Of a DNA stretch of 50,849 nucleotides, positions 50,756 through 50,849 are shown piece by piece. Numbering within the stretch: the stretch's first letter is position 1; each line of letters begins with the position of its first letter. The notes below the pieces were generated by a model, which worked only from the letters and a program-made list of their open reading frames with translations, ran no database searches and had not been told where the DNA came from. The DNA lies in NCBI RefSeq assembly GCF_021655075.1, contig NZ_PPXX01000075.1, forward strand, positions 1-50,849, written 5' to 3'. The position numbers and the translations under genes were made by a program. Source of the stretch: Clostridium sp. Cult2 (GTDB lineage Bacteria > Bacillota > Clostridia > Tissierellales > Tepidimicrobiaceae).

Positions 50756-50849
<94 letters not shown>

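Overview
The window is AT-rich, tightly packed, almost entirely plus-strand DNA from a low-GC Firmicute. The most likely source is an anaerobic, amino-acid-fermenting clostridium of the Tissierellales type. Supports are: strong AGGAGG ribosome sites with several TTG and GTG starts; three T-box leaders; the ctsR-mcsA-mcsB-clpC / radA-disA / carD-yacL-ispD-ispF / gltX-cysS-mrnC-rlmB-yacP-sigH order of the Bacillus/Clostridium core chromosome; sigma-54 control of a catabolic operon; and a SipW/camelysin surface cluster. The genus is inference, because no 16S sequence is present.

Layout. 1-98: 3' end of a 5S rRNA gene and its terminator. 100-6523: accessory and housekeeping genes, namely a frameshifted small-gene remnant, a radical SAM protein, a uracil permease behind two tandem PyrR-type RNA sites, a flavoprotein, a SAF-domain dehydrogenase and lipoate ligase. 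6542-9966: a T-box(Ile)-controlled type 2 isoleucyl-tRNA synthetase whose HIGH signature reads GIHH. 10071-11582: an M3 peptidase.

11633-20841 is the most interesting part. A sigma-54 activator whose sensor half resembles the lysine-fermentation enzyme 3,5-diaminohexanoate dehydrogenase is followed by a 17-bp perfect inverted repeat and a -24/-12 promoter. These precede an NhaC-type transporter, two strongly diverged glycine-decarboxylase-like (GcvPA/GcvPB) subunits, a COG3199/AcoX-like NAD-kinase-fold protein and an Asp/Glu racemase-family protein. Glycine-cleavage active-site motifs are replaced in both P-protein subunits, and no T or H protein is nearby. I infer a PLP-dependent pathway for an amino acid other than glycine; its substrate is unknown.

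20842-29417: a spacer with the decayed start of hisC, an EF-G paralogue, then a SARP/BTAD-type regulator followed by a surface-protein cluster (Cna_B protein, SipW signal peptidase, two camelysin/TasA-like proteins, one LPKTG-anchored protein) that looks like an extracellular fibre or matrix locus.

29571-50849: the conserved core block, starting with a CtsR-controlled stress operon. It continues through RadA, the c-di-AMP synthase DisA, CarD, the isoprenoid genes ispD/ispF, three aminoacyl-tRNA synthetases (proS and cysS under T-boxes for Pro and Cys, and gltX), RNA-processing genes, thyX, sigH and tRNA-Thr, and ends in the first codons of tuf. The T-box specifier codons and discriminator-pairing bases agree with the amino acid of each downstream synthetase.
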